A stretch of 64,000 nt of DNA from Arachis hypogaea (lineage: Eukaryota > Streptophyta > Magnoliopsida > Fabales > Fabaceae): assembly GCF_003086295.3 (NCBI RefSeq), contig NC_092055.1, positions 121,263,192-121,327,191 of the forward strand, read 5' to 3'. Shown here in pieces: positions 10,982-20,345 of the stretch (the first letter of the stretch is position 1; every line of letters begins with the position of its first letter). A program made the translations under genes and the position numbers. A model generated the notes under the pieces. That model saw only the letters and a list, made by a program, of their open reading frames with translations. It did no database searches and was not told where the DNA came from.

Positions 10982-11074
10982 ATGAAGGAAGAACAACAAA
11001 GACAAAGGAGTGACATTGAAGAGATCAAGCACCACATTGGATCCTCAAGGAGGAGTACTAGCCGCCACCATTAA
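10982..11074 (+). pseudogene. ORF2 remnant of element A (30-residue mini-ORF)
   Basis: An ATG-to-TAA frame of 31 codons. Its blocks EEQQRQ, IEE-IK and IGSSRR align with the last 30 or so residues of element B's ORF2 (EEQQRQGRDIEELK, IGSSRRKRHHH), and the sequence after the stop (AAGGTGGATTC) is also shared. The start of the gene and about 1 kb of coding sequence are missing, so A appears to have lost its second ORF by internal deletion. Whether the short peptide is ever made is unknown. Confidence 0.7.
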
Positions 11075-11250
11075 AGGTGGATTCGTTCTCTTTATCTCCT
11101 TTTCTTTTGTTATTTTTTTATTTTCAGTTATATTTTTCTGTCTGTTCTCTTGTTCTTGTTGCATGATCATTTGTATTTATGTCTTAAAATTGTAAAATGT
11201 TCCATATGTCTCTCACCTTACTTAAAAGAAAATTTTATTTGAAAAGAATT
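11075..11250 (+). other. Element A 3' UTR, first part
   Basis: T-rich non-coding sequence matching the start of element B's 3' UTR (after 19180). It is interrupted by element B and resumes at 22090. Confidence 0.6.
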
Positions 11251-11255
11251 GAGAG
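11251..11255. repeat. Target-site duplication of element B, left copy (GAGAG)
   Basis: GAGAG precedes the 5' LTR and is repeated at 22085-22089 directly after the 3' LTR. Confidence 0.9.
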
Positions 11256-12994
11256 TGATGAGCGGATAATTTATACGCTTTTTGGTATTGTTTTTAGTAT
11301 GTTTTTAGTAGGATCTAGTTACTTTTAGGGATGTTTTCATTAGTTTTTATGTTAAATTCACATTTCTGGAATTTACTATGAGTTTGTGTGTTTTTCTGTG
11401 ATTTCAGGTATTTTCTGGCTGAAATTGAGGGACTTGAGCAAAAATCAGATTCAGAGGTTGAAGAACGACTGCTGATGCTGTTGGATTCTGACCTCCCTGC
11501 ACTCAAAATGGAATTTCTGGAGCTACAGAACTCGAAATGGGGCGCTTTCAATTGCGTTGGAAAGTAGACATCCAGGGATTTCCAGAAATATATAATAGTC
11601 CATACTTTGCCTAAGTTTAGATGACGCAAACTGGCGTTCAACGCCAGTTTTCTGCCCAATTCTGGCGTCCAGCGCCAGAAACAAGTTGCAAAGTGGAGTT
11701 CAACGCCCAAAATGGCACAAAAGCTGGCGTTCAACTCCAGAAAGAGCCTCTGCACGTGTAACATTCAAGCTCAGCCCAAGCACACACCAAGTGGGCTCCG
11801 GAAGTGGATTTATGCATCAATTACTTACTTTTGTAAACCCTAGTGGCTAGTTTATTATAAATAGGACCTTTTACTATTGTATTAGACATCTTGGAATCTG
11901 AGGATCATCTTTGGACGCCTTGTTCTTAGATTAGAGGGGCTGGCCATTCGGCCATGCCTGGACCTTTCACTTATGTATTTTCAACGGCAGAGTTTCTGCA
12001 CTCCATAGATTAAGGTGTGGAGCTCTGCTGTTCCTCAAAGATTAATGCAAAGTACTACTGTTTTCTATTCAATTCATCTTATTTCGCTTCTAAGATATTC
12101 ATTCGCACTTTAACCTGAATGTGATGAACGTGACAATCATCATCATTCCCTATGAACGCGTGCCTGACAACCACTTCTATTCTACATTAGATTGAATGAG
12201 TATCTCTTAGATCTCTTAATCGGAATCTTCGTGGTGTAAGCTAGAATGATGGCGGCATTCAAGAGAATCCGGAAAGTCTAAACCTTGTCTGTGGTATTCC
12301 GAGTAGAATTCAATGGTTGAATGACTGTGACGAGCTTCAAACTCGCGATTGCTGGGCGTAGTGACAGACGCAAAAGGAGAGTAAATCCTATTCCAGCATG
12401 ATCGAGAACTAACAGATGAATAGCCGTGCCGTGACAGGGTGCGTTGACCACTTTCACTGAGAGGATAGGATGTAACCATTGACAAGGGTGATGCCTCCAG
12501 ACGATTAGCCGTGCCGTGACAGGGCATTTGGATCATTTTTCCGAGAGAAGACCGAAAGTAGCCATTGACAATGGTGATGCATTACATAAAGCCAGCCATG
12601 GAAAGGAGTAAGACTGATTGGATGAAGATAGCAGGAAAGCAAAGGTTCAGAGGAACGAAAGCATCTCTATTCGCTTATCTGAAATTCTCACCAATGATTT
12701 ACATAAGTATTTCTATCCCTATTTTATTAATTATTTTCGAAAACCCCATTACTATTTTATATCCGCCTGACTGAGATTTACAAGGTGACCATAGCTTGCT
12801 TCATACCAACAATCTCCGTGGGATTCGACCCTTACTCACGTAAGGTATTACTTGGACGACCCAGTGCACTTGCTGGTTAGTTGTGCGAAGTTGTGAACCA
12901 TGGTATTGGCATCATATTTTTGGCACCATTACCAGGGAAAGAAAGAGCGATGAATTTTACATAATCAAAGTGTAATCACAATTTCTGCGCACCA
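11256..12994 (+). repeat. Element B 5' LTR (1739 bp)
   Basis: It runs from TGATGAGCGG to GCGCACCA. Palindromes CTGGCGTTCAACGCCAG (11631-11647) and CTGGCGTCCAGCGCCAG (11662-11678) lie in its first third. Its last 90 bases contain a second, degenerate primer-site sequence. Confidence 0.93.
12921..12938 (+). other. Fossil primer binding site inside element B 5' LTR
   Basis: TGGCACCATTACCAGGGA differs from the active site at 13001-13018 only by three G-to-A changes and is preceded by the same T-rich lead-in. It sits 56 bases before the LTR end; the 3' LTR has a copy at 22011-22028. Confidence 0.75.
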
Positions 12995-13000
12995 AGTTTT

Positions 13001-13018
13001 TGGCGCCATTGCCGGGGA
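13001..13018 (+). other. Element B primer binding site (tRNA-Asp type)
   Basis: TGGCGCCATTGCCGGGGA follows the LTR after six bases. One base differs from the complement of the tRNA-Asp 3' end. Confidence 0.88.
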
Positions 13019-14825
13019 TTGTTCGAGTTTGGACAACTGCCGGTTCATCTTGTTGCTCAGATTAGGTAATTTTCTTTTTGTTTTGTTTTCAAAAATTTTT
13101 TCAAAAATCTTTCAAAAAATTCTCCTTTGTTTTCAAAAAAATTTTTAAAATAAAAATGTTTTCAAAAATATAATTTTCTTCAGAATTTTTAAGAATGAAT
13201 TCTAGTGTTTCATAAAGCATGTTGAAGCCTGGCTGGCTGTAAAGCCACGACTGTAGGGCATGTTAGGCGTGTCATGTCTGAATTACATACTAAAGCTTGG
13301 CTGGCTATTAAGCCATGCCTGACCCTTTGATTGGAGCTTTAGAGTATAAGATTCCTGGAATTCATATTAAAAATTTTGAATCCTTATTTTTTTTGTTTTT
13401 CAAAATGATTTTCGAAAATTTTAAAATAAAAATACAAAAAAGAAATTAGAAAATCATAAAAATAAAAAATATCTTGTGTTTCTTGTTTGAGTCTTGAGTC
13501 ATGTTATAAGTTTGGTGTCAATTGCATGTGCATCTTGCATTTTTTTCGAAAAAAATTCATGCATTCATAGTGTTCTTCATGATCTTCAAGTTGTTCTTGG
13601 TAAGTCTTCTTGTTTGATCTTTGCATTTGCATGTTTTGTGTCTTTTCTTGTTTTTCATATGCATTCTTGAATTCTTAGTGTCTAAGCATTAAAGAATTCT
13701 AAGTTTGGTGTCTTGCATGTTTTCTTTGCATTAAAAATTTTTCAAAAATATGTTCTTGATGTTCATCATGATCTTCATAGTGTTCTTGGTGTTCATCTTG
13801 ACATTCATAGCATTCTTGCATGCATTCATTGTTTTGATCTAAAAATTTCATGCATTGCATCATTTTAGTGTTTTTCTCTCTCATCATAAAAAATTTCAAA
13901 AAATAAAAAAAAATATCTTTCCCTTTTTTCTCTCTTAAAATTTCGAAAATTAGATTTGACTTTTTCAAAAATTTTTAAAATCTAGTTGTTTTTATGAGTC
14001 AAATCAAATTTTCAATTTAAAAATCTTATCTTTTTCAAAAAATCAAATCTTTTTCATTTTTCTTAGTTATTTTCGAAAATTTTAAAAATATTTTTCAAAA
14101 ATCTTTTTCTTATCTTTATCTCCTAGTTTTCGAAAATAACATCATCAATTAATGTTTTGATTCAAAAATTTCAAGTTTGTTACTTACTTGTTAAGAAAGA
14201 TTCAAACTTAAAGTCTAGAATCATATCTTGTGATTTCTTGTGAATCAAGTCATTAATTGTGATTTTAAAAATCAAATCTTTTTTAAAAACTAATTTCTAT
14301 CATATCTTTTCAAAAATATCTTCTTATCTTACCTTTTTCAAAAATTTGATTTCAAAATATCTTTTCTAACTTCCTAACTTCTTATCCTTTCAATTTTGTT
14401 TCAACTAACTAACTAATTTTTTGTTTGTTTCTTATCTTTTTCAAAACCACCTAACTAACTCTCTCTCTCTCTCTCTAATTTTCGAAAATATCTCCCTCTT
14501 TTTCAAAATTTCTTTTTAATTAAACTAATTATTTTATTTTTTTATTTGAATTTTCGAAAAACTACTAACCCTTTTCAAAATTAATTTTCGAAAATTACTA
14601 ACCCTTTTTCAAAAATTATTTTCGAAAATCCTCTCCCTCTCTCATCTTATTCTATTTATTTATTCATCTACTAACATCTCTTCCTCACTTCACTCACCAA
14701 ATTCGAACCCCCTCTTCTATCTGTGTTCGAATTTCTTCTTCTTTTTCTTTTTCTACTAACAATAAGGAACCTCTTTACTGTGACATAGAGGATTTCTCTT
14801 CTTTTCTTTTTCTCTTCTCTTTCTT
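13019..14825 (+). other. Element B 5' leader, AT-rich and non-coding
   Basis: 1.8 kb of T/A-rich sequence with many TTTTCGAAAA-type runs and a CT microsatellite near 14460. TAAGTTTGGTGT occurs at 13507-13518 and 13700-13711. No coding region is recognisable. Confidence 0.7.
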
Positions 14826-17090
14826 ATGAGCAGGGACAGAGAAAAAGGCATTCTTGTTGAAGCTGATCCAGAACCTGAAAGGACTCTGAAGAGGAGACTA
14901 AGAGAAGCTAAATTACAACAATCCAAAGACAACCTTATTGAAAATTTCGAACAAGTAAAGGAGATGGCAGCCGAACCTAACAACAATAATGCAAGGAGAA
15001 TGCTTGGTGACTTTACTGCACCTAATTCCAATTTACATGGAAGAAGCATCTCCATTCTTGCCATTGGAGCAAACAACTTTGAGCTAAAACCTCAGCTAGT
15101 TTCTCTGATGCAGCAGAACTGCAAGTTTCATGGACTTCCATCTGAAGATCCTTTTCAGTTCTTAACTGAATTCTTGCAGATATGTGATACTGTTAAGACT
15201 AATGGAGTAGATCCTGAAGTCTACAGGCTCATGCTTTTCCCTTTTGCTGTAAGAGACAGAGCTAGAGTGTGGTTGGACTCTCAACCCAAAGACAGCCTGT
15301 ACTCTTGGGATAAGCTGGTCACGGCTTTCTTAGCCAAGTTCTTTCCTCCTCAAAAGCTGAGCAAGCTTAGAGTGGATGTTCAAACCTTCAAACGAAAAGA
15401 TGGTGAATCCCTCTATGAAGCTTGGGAAAGATACAAACAGTTGACCAAAAAGTGTCCTTCTGACATGCTTTCAGAATGGACCATCCTGGATATATTCTAT
15501 GATGGTTTATCTGAGCTATCAAAGATGTCATTGGATACTTCTGCAAGTGGATCCATTCACCTAAAGAAAACGCCTGCAGAAGCTCAAGAACTTTTTGACA
15601 TGGTTGCTAATAACCAATTCATGTACACTTCTGAGAGGAATCCTGTGAGTAATGGGACGCCTATGAAGAAGGGAGTTCTTGAAATTGATACTCTGAATGC
15701 CATATTGGCTCAGAATAAAATATTGACTCAGCAAGTCAATATGATTTCTCAGAGTCTGAATGGAATGCAAGCTGCATCCAACAGTACTCAAGAGGCACCT
15801 TCTGAAGAAGAGGCCTATGACCCTAAAAACCCTGCAATAGCAGAGGTGAATTACTTAGGTGAACCTTATGGAAACACCTATAACCTGTCATGGAAAAATC
15901 ATCCAAATCTCTCATGGAAGGATCAAAGGCCTCAACAAGGCTTTAATAATGGTGGAAGAAATAGGTTTAGCAATAGCAAGCCTTTTCCATCATCCACTCA
16001 GCAACAGACAGAGAATTCTGAGCAGAATCCATCTAACTTAGCAAATTTAGTCTCTGATCTATCTAAGGCCACTGTGAGTTTCATGAATGAAACAAGGTAT
16101 TTCATTAGAAATTTGGAAGCACAAGTGGGCCAGCTGAGTAAAAGGATCACTGAAATCCCTCCTAGTACTCTCCCAAGCAATACAGAAGAGAATCCAAAAG
16201 GAGAGTGCAAGGCCATTGACATAAGCACCATGGCCGAACCTGTAAGGGAAGGAGAGGACGTGAATCCCAAGGGGGAAGACCTCCTGGGACGTCCAGTGAT
16301 CAATAAGGAGCTTCCCTCTGAGGAACCAAAGGACTCTGAGGCTCATATAGAGACCATAGAGATTCCATTGAACCTCCTTATGCCATTCATGAGCTCTGAT
16401 GAGTATTCCTCTTCTGAAGAGAATGAGGATGTTACTGAAGAGCAAGCTGCCAAGTTCCTTGGTGCAATCATGAAGCTGAATGCCAAATTATTTGGTATTG
16501 AAACTTGGGAAGATGAACCTCCCTTGTTCACCAATGAACTAAGTGATCTGGATCAACTGACATTGCCTCAGAAGAGACAGGATCCTGGAAAGTTCATAAT
16601 ACCTTGTACCATAGGCACCATGATCTTTAAGGCTCTGTGTGACCTTGGTTCAGGGATAAACCTCATGCCCCTCTCTGTAATAGAGAAACTGGGAATCTAT
16701 GGGGTGCAAGCTGCTAAAATCTCATTAGAGATGGCAGATAATTCAAGAAAACAGGCTTATGGACAAGTAGAGGACGTGTTAGTAAAGGTTGAAGGCCTTT
16801 ACATCCCTGCTGATTTCATAGTCTTAGATACTGGAAAGGAAGAGGATGAATCCATCATCCTAGGAAGACCTTTCCTAGCCACAGCAAGAGCTGTGATTGA
16901 TGTGGACAGAGGAGAATTGATCCTTCAATTGAATAAGGACAACCTTGTGTTTACAACTCAAGGATCTCTCTCTGCATCCATGGAGAGGAAGCAGAAAAAG
17001 CTTCTCTCAAAGCAGAGTCAAACAAAGCCCCCACAGTCTAACTCTAAGTTTGGTGTTGGAGGGTCTCAACAATGCTCTGAACATTTGTAA
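14826..17090 (+). CDS. Element B gag-protease polyprotein (intact)
   Basis: A 754-residue open frame. Residues about 70-240 form the Retrotrans_gag capsid region (LKPQLVSLMQQNC, GLPSEDPFQFLTEFL, WLDSQP, SLYEAWERYKQL). Residues about 350-375 carry the YNLSWKNHPNLSW motif common in Athila-like gag. Residues about 587-708 are a retropepsin-like protease: catalytic Asp606 in LCDLGSGINLMP, where Leu replaces the Thr/Ser of the usual D-T/S-G, a feature of this clade, and IILGRPFL further on. Gag would package element RNA into cytoplasmic particles and the protease would mature it. No reverse transcriptase follows; the frame ends with TAA at 17088. A TAAGTTTGGTGT motif sits in the last codons (17045-17056). 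The ATG at 14826 is the first in frame, after a CT-rich tract. Confidence 0.92.
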   Translation: MSRDREKGILVEADPEPERTLKRRLREAKLQQSKDNLIENFEQVKEMAAEPNNNNARRMLGDFTAPNSNLHGRSISILAIGANNFELKPQLVSLMQQNCKFHGLPSEDPFQFLTEFLQICDTVKTNGVDPEVYRLMLFPFAVRDRARVWLDSQPKDSLYSWDKLVTAFLAKFFPPQKLSKLRVDVQTFKRKDGESLYEAWERYKQLTKKCPSDMLSEWTILDIFYDGLSELSKMSLDTSASGSIHLKKTPAEAQELFDMVANNQFMYTSERNPVSNGTPMKKGVLEIDTLNAILAQNKILTQQVNMISQSLNGMQAASNSTQEAPSEEEAYDPKNPAIAEVNYLGEPYGNTYNLSWKNHPNLSWKDQRPQQGFNNGGRNRFSNSKPFPSSTQQQTENSEQNPSNLANLVSDLSKATVSFMNETRYFIRNLEAQVGQLSKRITEIPPSTLPSNTEENPKGECKAIDISTMAEPVREGEDVNPKGEDLLGRPVINKELPSEEPKDSEAHIETIEIPLNLLMPFMSSDEYSSSEENEDVTEEQAAKFLGAIMKLNAKLFGIETWEDEPPLFTNELSDLDQLTLPQKRQDPGKFIIPCTIGTMIFKALCDLGSGINLMPLSVIEKLGIYGVQAAKISLEMADNSRKQAYGQVEDVLVKVEGLYIPADFIVLDTGKEEDESIILGRPFLATARAVIDVDRGELILQLNKDNLVFTTQGSLSASMERKQKKLLSKQSQTKPPQSNSKFGVGGSQQCSEHL

Positions 17091-17138
17091 GGCTCCATGA
17101 GAGCCCACTGTCAAGCTATTGACATTAAAGAAGCGCTT

Positions 17139-17156
17139 GTTGGGAGGCAACCCAAT
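17139..17156 (+). other. Post-ORF1 hairpin of element B
   Basis: TTGGG-AGGCAA-CCCAA (17140-17155), extended by a possible G-U pair, 50 bases after the gag-protease stop. The preceding block TTAAAGAAGCGCTTG is shared with element A. Confidence 0.7.
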
Positions 17157-17297
17157 TTTTATTTATCTAACTATATTTTTTCTTAGTTATATGTCTTTGT
17201 AGGTTCATGATCATGAGGAGTTACAAAATAAATATAAAAATTGAAAATAGAATAAAAAACAGCAGAAGAAAAATCACACCCTGGAGGAAGCATCTGC

Positions 17298-17536
17298 CTG
17301 GCGTTCAACGCCAGAACAGAGCATGGTTCTGGCGCTGAACGCCCAAAATGGGCAGTATCTGGGCGCTGAACGCCCAAAATGGGCAGCATCTGGGCGCTGA
17401 ACGCCAGAATTGCACCCTGGAGAAGAGCTGGCGCTGAACGCCCATAACAAGCATGGTTCTGGCGTTCAACGCCAGAAATGGGCAACAAATGGGCGTTGAA
17501 CGCCCAAAATGGGCACCAACCTGGCGCTAAACGCCC
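17298..17536 (+). repeat. Palindrome array of element B
   Basis: About eight copies of a 15-17-base palindrome: CTGGCGTTCAACGCCAG at 17298-17314 and 17459-17475, TGGGCGCTGAACGCCCA at 17360-17376, TGGGCGTTGAACGCCCA at 17490-17506, with mixed forms at 17329, 17391, 17429 and 17521. Spacing is roughly 30 bases, with AAAATGGGCA-type linkers. The two arms may be GGCG/CGCC or GGGCG/CGCCC, usually matched within a copy. The array starts 142 bases after the hairpin. Confidence 0.88.
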
Positions 17537-17862
17537 AGAGTTGTGTGCAAGGGCATTTTACATGCCTAATTTGGTGCAAGGTTGTAAATCCTTGAACACC
17601 TCAGGATCTGTGGACCCCACAGGATCCCCACCTACCTCCACTCACTTCTTCTCACCCTTCTTTCACACAATCCCATAAACACTCTTCCCCAAAACCCTTC
17701 ACCAATCACCTCAATCTCTCTTCCCCATCACCTCTTCACCACTCACATCCATCCACTCTTCCCCATAAACCTACCTCATAAACTCCACCTACCTTCAAAA
17801 TTCAAAATCAATTTCCCACCCAAACCCACCCTAAATGGCCGAACCTTCACCCCCTCCCTTCC

Positions 17863-17872
17863 CTATATATAG
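17863..17872 (+). promoter_or_regulatory. Candidate internal TATA box upstream of ORF2
   Basis: CTATATATAG, followed by a CT-rich stretch to about 17960 typical of plant transcription starts and 5' UTRs, 160 bases before the ORF2 ATG. It suggests ORF2 has its own promoter; a spliced subgenomic RNA is the alternative. Confidence 0.5.
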
Positions 17873-17958
17873 CCCTCCATTCTTTCTCATTTTCACGAAA
17901 CACAACCCCTTCTTCCTCTCCTCCATTTCTTCTTCTTCTTCATCTATTCTTTCTTCTC

Positions 17959-17993
17959 TTGCTCGAGGGCGAGCAAAATTCTAAGTTTGGTGT
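17959..17993 (+). other. Internal hairpin plus PPT-like motif, element B
   Basis: Stem TTGCTCG/CGAGCAA with loop AGGG (17959-17976), followed by TAAGTTTGGTGT at 17982-17993; same arrangement as before the 3' LTR. It lies in the presumed ORF2 5' UTR. Confidence 0.7.
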
Positions 17994-18031
17994 GGTAAAA
18001 GCATAAGCTTTTTATTTTTCCATTACCATTG

Positions 18032-19180
18032 ATGGCACCTAAGACCGGAGAATCCTCTAGAAAAGGAAAAGGGAAGACAAAAGCTTCCACCTCCGAGTCA
18101 TGGGAGATGGAAAGGTTCATCTCCAAAGCCCATCAAGACCACTTCTATGATGTTGTGGCCAAGAAGAAGGTGATCCCCGAGGTCCCTTTCAAACTCAAAA
18201 GAAATGAGTATCCGGAGATCCGACATGAAATTCAAAGAAGAGGTTGGGAAGTTCTAACAAATCCCATCCAACAAGTCGGCATCCTAATGGTTCAAGAGTT
18301 CTCTGCCAATGCATGGATCACCAAGAACCATGATCAAAGTAAGAACCCGGATCCAAAGAACTATGTTACAATGGTTTGGGGAAAATTCTTGGATTTTAGT
18401 CCGAAAAATGTGAGGTTGGCATTTAACTTGCCTATGATGCAAGAAGATGAACGCCCCTACACTAGACGGGTCAACTTTAATCAAAGGTTGGACCAAGTTC
18501 TCATGGACATATGTGTGGAAGGAGCTCAATGGAAGATTGACTCCAAAGGCAAGCCGGTTCAACTAAAGAGATTGGACCTCAAGCCTGTGGCTAGAGGATG
18601 GTTGGAATTCATCCAATGCTCCATCATCCCCACTAGCAACCGATTTGAAGTTACTGTGGATCGGGCCATCATGATTCATAGCATCATGATTGGAGAGGAA
18701 ATAGAAGTTCATGAAGTCATCTCTAATGAACTCTACAAAATAGCCGAAAAGTCATCCCCCATGGCAAGGCTAGCTTTTCCTCATCTTATTTGCCATCTAT
18801 GTTACTCAGCTGGAGCTTTCATAGAAGGAGACATTCCTATTAAGGAAGAGAAGCCCATCACTAAGAAAAAGATGGAGCAAGCAAGAGAGCCCATTCATGG
18901 AGCTCAAGAGGCGTATGAAGCTCATCACCATGAGATCCCGGAGATGCCTCAAATGCATTTTCCTCCACAAAACTATTGGGAGCAAATCAACACCTCCCTA
19001 GGAGAATTGAGTACCAATATTGGACAACTAAGGGTGGAACATCAAGAGCACTCCATCATCCTTCATGAAATAAGAGAAGATCAAAAAGCAATGAGGGAGG
19101 AGCAACAAAGACAAGGAAGAGACATAGAAGAGCTCAAGGACATCATTGGTTCCTCAAGAAGGAAACGCCACCATCACTAA
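18032..19180 (+). CDS. Element B ORF2: 'putative plant transposon protein' (PF20167-like)
   Basis: A 382-residue open frame starting MAPKTGESS. A lysine-rich N-terminus is followed at about residues 30-260 by the domain often annotated as putative plant transposon protein: RRGWEVL near residue 70, a VRLAFNLP block near 130, and the GWLEFIQCSIIPTSN and IMIGEEIEV blocks near 190-230. The last 65 residues are a predicted coiled coil (LRVEHQEHSIILHEIREDQK region) with a basic, histidine-ending tail. The function is unknown; the place after the main ORF is that of env-like ORFs in other gypsy elements, but I see no signal peptide or membrane segment. Elements C and D encode distant relatives with the same domain order. 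The open frame in a 2.6%-diverged element suggests recent selection or youth. Confidence 0.85.
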   Translation: MAPKTGESSRKGKGKTKASTSESWEMERFISKAHQDHFYDVVAKKKVIPEVPFKLKRNEYPEIRHEIQRRGWEVLTNPIQQVGILMVQEFSANAWITKNHDQSKNPDPKNYVTMVWGKFLDFSPKNVRLAFNLPMMQEDERPYTRRVNFNQRLDQVLMDICVEGAQWKIDSKGKPVQLKRLDLKPVARGWLEFIQCSIIPTSNRFEVTVDRAIMIHSIMIGEEIEVHEVISNELYKIAEKSSPMARLAFPHLICHLCYSAGAFIEGDIPIKEEKPITKKKMEQAREPIHGAQEAYEAHHHEIPEMPQMHFPPQNYWEQINTSLGELSTNIGQLRVEHQEHSIILHEIREDQKAMREEQQRQGRDIEELKDIIGSSRRKRHHH

Positions 19181-20307
19181 GGTGGATTCATTCCTTGTTC
19201 TTATTTCTTTTGTTTTTCGTTTTCTATGTTATGTGCTTATCTATGTTTGTGTCTTCATTACATGATCATTAGTAGTTAGTAACTATGTCTTAAAGTTATG
19301 AATGTCCTATGAATCCATCACCTCTCTTAAATGAAAAATGTTTTAATTCAAAAGAACAAGAAGTACATGAGTTTTGAATTTATCCTTGAACTTAGCTTAA
19401 TTATATTGATGTGATGACAATGCTTCTTGTTTTCTGAATGTATGCTTGAACAGTGCATATGTCTTTTGAAGTTTTTGTTTAAGAATGTTAAATATGTTGG
19501 CTCTTGAAAGAATGATGATAAGGAGACATGTTATTTGATAATCTGAAAAATTATAAAAATGATTCTTGAAGCAAGAAAAAGCAGCAAAGAACAAGGCTTG
19601 CAGAAAAAAAAAGGGAAAAAAAATAGGCGAAAAAAGAATAGAAAGAAAAAAAAAAAAAGAGAAAAAGCAAGCAGAAAAAGCCAAAAGCTCTTAAAACCAA
19701 GAGGCAAGAGCAAAAAGCCAGTAACCCTTAAAACCAAAAGGCAAGGGCAAATAAAAAGGATCCCAAGGCTTTGAGCATCAGTGGATAGGAGGGCCTAAAG
19801 GAATAAAATCCTGGCCTAAGTGGCTAAATCAAGCTGTCCCTAACCATGTGCTTGTGGCGTGTAGGTGTTAAGTGAAAACTTGAGACTGAGCGGTTAAAGT
19901 CAAGGTCCAAAGAAAAAAACGAGTGTGCTTAAGAACCCTGGACACCTCTAATTGGGGACTTTAGCAAAGCTGAGTCAGAATCTGAAAAGGTTCACCCAAT
20001 TATGTATCTGTGGCATTTATGTATCCGGTGGTAATACTGGAAAACAAAGTGCTTAGGGCCACGGCCAAGACTCATAAAATAGCTGTGTTCAAGAATCATC
20101 ATACTGAACTAGGAGAATCAATAACACTATCTGAACTCTGAGTTCCTATAGATGCCAATCATTCTGAACCTCAATGGATAAAGTGAGATGCCAAAACTAT
20201 TCAAGAGGCAAAAAGCTATAAGTCCCGCTCATTTAATTGGAGCTATGTTTCATTGATAGTTTGGAATTTATAGTATATTCTCTTCTTTTTATCCTATTTG
20301 ATTTTCA
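19181..20307 (+). other. Element B 3' UTR
   Basis: Non-coding. It contains a lysine-codon-like poly-purine tract (19600-19680) that opens frames by composition only. The order of blocks matches element A's 3' UTR at 22090-23002. Confidence 0.65.
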
Positions 20308-20345
20308 GTTGCTTGGGGACAAGCAACAATTTAAGTTTGGTGTTG
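20308..20345 (+). other. Pre-PPT hairpin and PPT region of element B
   Basis: A perfect 8-bp stem GTTGCTTG/CAAGCAAC with loop GGGA (20308-20327), ending 18 bases before the 3' LTR. The intervening sequence contains TAAGTTTGGTGT (20332-20343), which stands where the polypurine tract is expected although it is T-rich. Confidence 0.75.

Noticed and set aside
12216..12774. Frames of 70-106 codons repeated at 21306-21864
   Set aside because: They lie inside the two LTRs of B and repeat because the LTRs do; no start context or domain.
17298..17536. Regularly spaced repeats that could suggest a CRISPR array
   Set aside because: Plant retrotransposon context; repeats are 15-17-base palindromes with similar linkers, not unique spacers.
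18032..19180. ORF2 as an envelope gene
   Set aside because: The position fits, but there is no signal peptide, no membrane segment and no cleavage site; the plant transposon-protein family fits better.
19559..19774. Lysine-rich frame after B's ORF2
   Set aside because: A poly-purine tract in the 3' UTR opens the frame; the counterpart in A is not conserved.
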